This document shows, one piece after another, positions 62,601 through 64,000 of a DNA stretch of 64,000 bases. Numbering within the stretch: position 1 is the first letter of the stretch; the number at the start of each line of letters is the position of its first letter. The DNA comes from Euryarchaeota archaeon UBA557. Lineage in GTDB: Archaea; Thermoplasmatota; Poseidoniia; Poseidoniales; Thalassarchaeaceae. Under the pieces are notes generated by a model. The model was not told the origin of the DNA. It saw only the letters and a program-made list of their open reading frames with translations, and did not search any database. The stretch covers positions 219,569 to 283,568 of the forward strand of contig DARI01000002.1 of the NCBI GenBank assembly GCA_002503285.1, read 5' to 3'. Both the position numbers and the translations under genes were made by a program.

Positions 62601-63818
62601 TTAATGAATTGTTAACAAATCATATAGATTTAAATTATCTCTTTTAGCAATATAATTCATAATATCACCAATAAGATATATACTTCCTATTATTAAAACT
62701 GATGAATCTAGTTGTTTTGATTTTAGTTCTATCTTTTTAAATGCATCAATGGTATTGTTTATGCTTTCTAATTTATCGAATCCGACTATTTTTAATTTGG
62801 ATATTATCTCTTCTGATGGTACAGGTGGATTACGGCCACCAGATGGTTCTGTTATTATGGAATAACAACAATTTGAATAATTTTTAAATTCTTTTAACGT
62901 GTCTTCAAGATTTGATTTTTTAGTCATTCCCAATAACATTACATGCTTCTCATCAATAAATTGTATATCGTTTTCAATACTCTCAATATTATGAGCCGCA
63001 CTAACGATACATTTTTTATTTTCAATCCATTTGATAGAATCTATAGATCTTCCTGGCCAAATAACTTGGTAATCGAGTATTTGCCATCCTAAATATTTAG
63101 CAATCATTTTAGCAAAATTTTTTGATATTTCCCAACCGTTATTTGACATTGGTTTAAACCATTTTAAATCATTACCGGCAATTTTTTTAATTACGTTTCT
63201 TACTTCTATATCTTTGTGATATAATGAAAATAATGGTATATTCGGCCTATAAATACCAGCTTTCTCCGATGCTATTTCTGCAAGTGTATCTCCCAATATT
63301 TCTGAGTGATCATGAGAAATAGTAGTTATGGCGCAAACACTTGCATTAACTAGCCGTGTAGCATCTAGCCTTCCGCCCAAACCTGTCTCCATTATTGCAA
63401 TGTCTATTTCTGCGTCTGCAAATACAAGCATAGTGGTTAAAAAAGTAGTTTCAAAATATGTAGTTTCAATAACCGGTTCAATTTGAGATGCATTCATTAC
63501 AGAGTTTAAATGCTTATCAAATATTTTTGAATCCACAGGGCGGCCATTGATTCTCGCCCTTTCTTCGACAAATATCAAGTGTGGAGATGAGAAAAAACCT
63601 ACAATTAATTTGTTTTCAGCCGCTAGGGCGGACAGGTTTGCACAAAGCGATCCTTTGCCATTTGTCCCTGCAACATGTACTGAGGGGAATTTTTTTTCAG
63701 GATTTCCCAATCTTATCAACATCTCAGTACAGTTCTCTAATCCTAACTTGACACCTTTTGATATTCTATCTGAGAGCCATATTTTTGGACTTAAGGTATC
63801 GTCGCCTTGTTCGTCCAT
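62601..63818 (-). CDS. folC: Folylpolyglutamate synthase / dihydrofolate synthase family
   Basis: Mur-ligase-fold enzyme that adds glutamate to folate or dihydropteroate. The P-loop is HVAGTNGKGSLCANL, then FFSSPHLIFVEERARINGR, MVFADAEIDIAIMETGLGGR (with the conserved ETGLGGRLDAT) and TTISHDHSEILGD for the glutamate-ATP site, and later IVSAAHNIESIE (the usual D-GAHN is here AAHN). I prefer ATG 63818, which starts MDEQGDDTL; an earlier frame to ATG 63908 adds 30 residues and overlaps the divergent gene. Substrate in archaea may be a folate or a related pterin or F420-type acceptor. Confidence 0.87.
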   Translation of the reverse strand: MDEQGDDTLSPKIWLSDRISKGVKLGLENCTEMLIRLGNPEKKFPSVHVAGTNGKGSLCANLSALAAENKLIVGFFSSPHLIFVEERARINGRPVDSKIFDKHLNSVMNASQIEPVIETTYFETTFLTTMLVFADAEIDIAIMETGLGGRLDATRLVNASVCAITTISHDHSEILGDTLAEIASEKAGIYRPNIPLFSLYHKDIEVRNVIKKIAGNDLKWFKPMSNNGWEISKNFAKMIAKYLGWQILDYQVIWPGRSIDSIKWIENKKCIVSAAHNIESIENDIQFIDEKHVMLLGMTKKSNLEDTLKEFKNYSNCCYSIITEPSGGRNPPVPSEEIISKLKIVGFDKLESINNTIDAFKKIELKSKQLDSSVLIIGSIYLIGDIMNYIAKRDNLNLYDLLTIH

Positions 63819-63860
63819 GAATGCGTCAAAGTGAAATGCGTATTGAATGTCGTGGAATAT

Positions 63861-64000
63861 ATGAAAGATGTAAGTGCAATGGAAATAGTCCAAGCGATGC
63901 GTGAACAATGGGTATCTATGACTGGTATGGCTAGTATGTTTATTGGGACGATTCTTATCGGATTATTCATCCAACCAGTTTATAATTTTGATGAAATTAG
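63861..64000 (+). CDS. N-terminus of a membrane protein, cut by the window edge
   Basis: ATG 63861 opens a frame that stays open to the last base (46 codons). The translated start MKDVSAMEIVQAM is followed by a hydrophobic stretch (about 19-37, SMTGMASMFIGTILIGLFI) and then PVYNFDEI. It is a probable N-terminal membrane anchor. It is divergent from folC with 42 bases between the preferred starts. The family cannot be recognised from this fragment. Confidence 0.55.
   Translation, partial: MKDVSAMEIVQAMREQWVSMTGMASMFIGTILIGLFIQPVYNFDEI

Overview
The window is a gene-dense stretch of archaeal chromosome. Archaeal markers include RNA polymerase subunit K, RadA, an initiator tRNA-Met with A1:U72, Hel308 next to the KEOPS subunit Cgi121, a Cdc48/VAT ATPase, Hjc, a PRC-barrel protein, an NcsA/TtuA tRNA thiolase, an archaeal-style PyrB/PyrI pair and the chromatin protein MC1. 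Low GC (about one third by eye), aerobic respiration genes (CtaA, CtaB, a three-gene succinate dehydrogenase), many peptidases and giant secreted proteins with Asp-rich calcium-type repeats fit a marine heterotroph of the Thermoplasmatota, most likely Marine Group II (Poseidoniales) or a relative such as Marine Group III. The lineage is inferred from gene content; no rRNA is present.

Layout. 1-277: C-terminal end of a GC-rich, bacterial-looking isochorismatase-family hydrolase, sharply different in base composition from what follows. 322-4482: secreted M14 carboxypeptidase, a hidden 59-residue membrane protein, a Nudix/metallo-beta-lactamase fusion and an alpha/beta hydrolase. 4.5-19.4 kb: Rqc2-type protein, GNAT acetyltransferase, tryptophan 2,3-dioxygenase, thiolase, rpoK, heme A and heme O synthases, an isopropylmalate/homocitrate synthase relative, a 1311-residue subtilase, an M14-type deacylase and a hotdog thioesterase. 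19.4-27.3 kb: Hel308, Cgi121, a zinc protein, oligoendopeptidase, RadA, initiator tRNA and dihydroorotase.

27.3-35.5 kb: a minus-strand block of envelope proteins (beta-propeller lipoprotein, membrane-bound winged-helix regulator, coiled-coil membrane protein, large exported protein) ending with a GHMP sugar kinase. 35.6-45.0 kb: pyrB-pyrI, NcsA, a DUF58/DUF4350 membrane cluster, a PRC-barrel protein and Cdc48. 45.1-53.4 kb: aldehyde dehydrogenase, a 36-residue zinc ribbon, sdhCAB, MC1, a RAM-domain protein divergent from a macro-domain protein, an RNase H-fold protein divergent from Hjc. 53.5-64 kb: site-2 protease, signal peptidase, Lhr helicase, a small P-loop kinase, a membrane protein, an Old Yellow Enzyme, dCMP deaminase, FolC and the start of one more gene cut by the window edge.

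Together the genes describe peptide import and degradation, aerobic respiration (SDH plus heme A/O for a terminal oxidase encoded elsewhere), pyrimidine synthesis, and DNA repair/recombination. I see no CRISPR array, transposon, prophage or obvious defence island. The most unusual items are the foreign-looking left edge, mirrored leader sequences in front of the RAM and macro-domain genes, a possible 20-codon upstream reading frame before sdhC, a recent internal duplication in the giant subtilase, repeated four-base stop-codon overlaps between convergent genes, and several small proteins that ordinary gene calling would miss.
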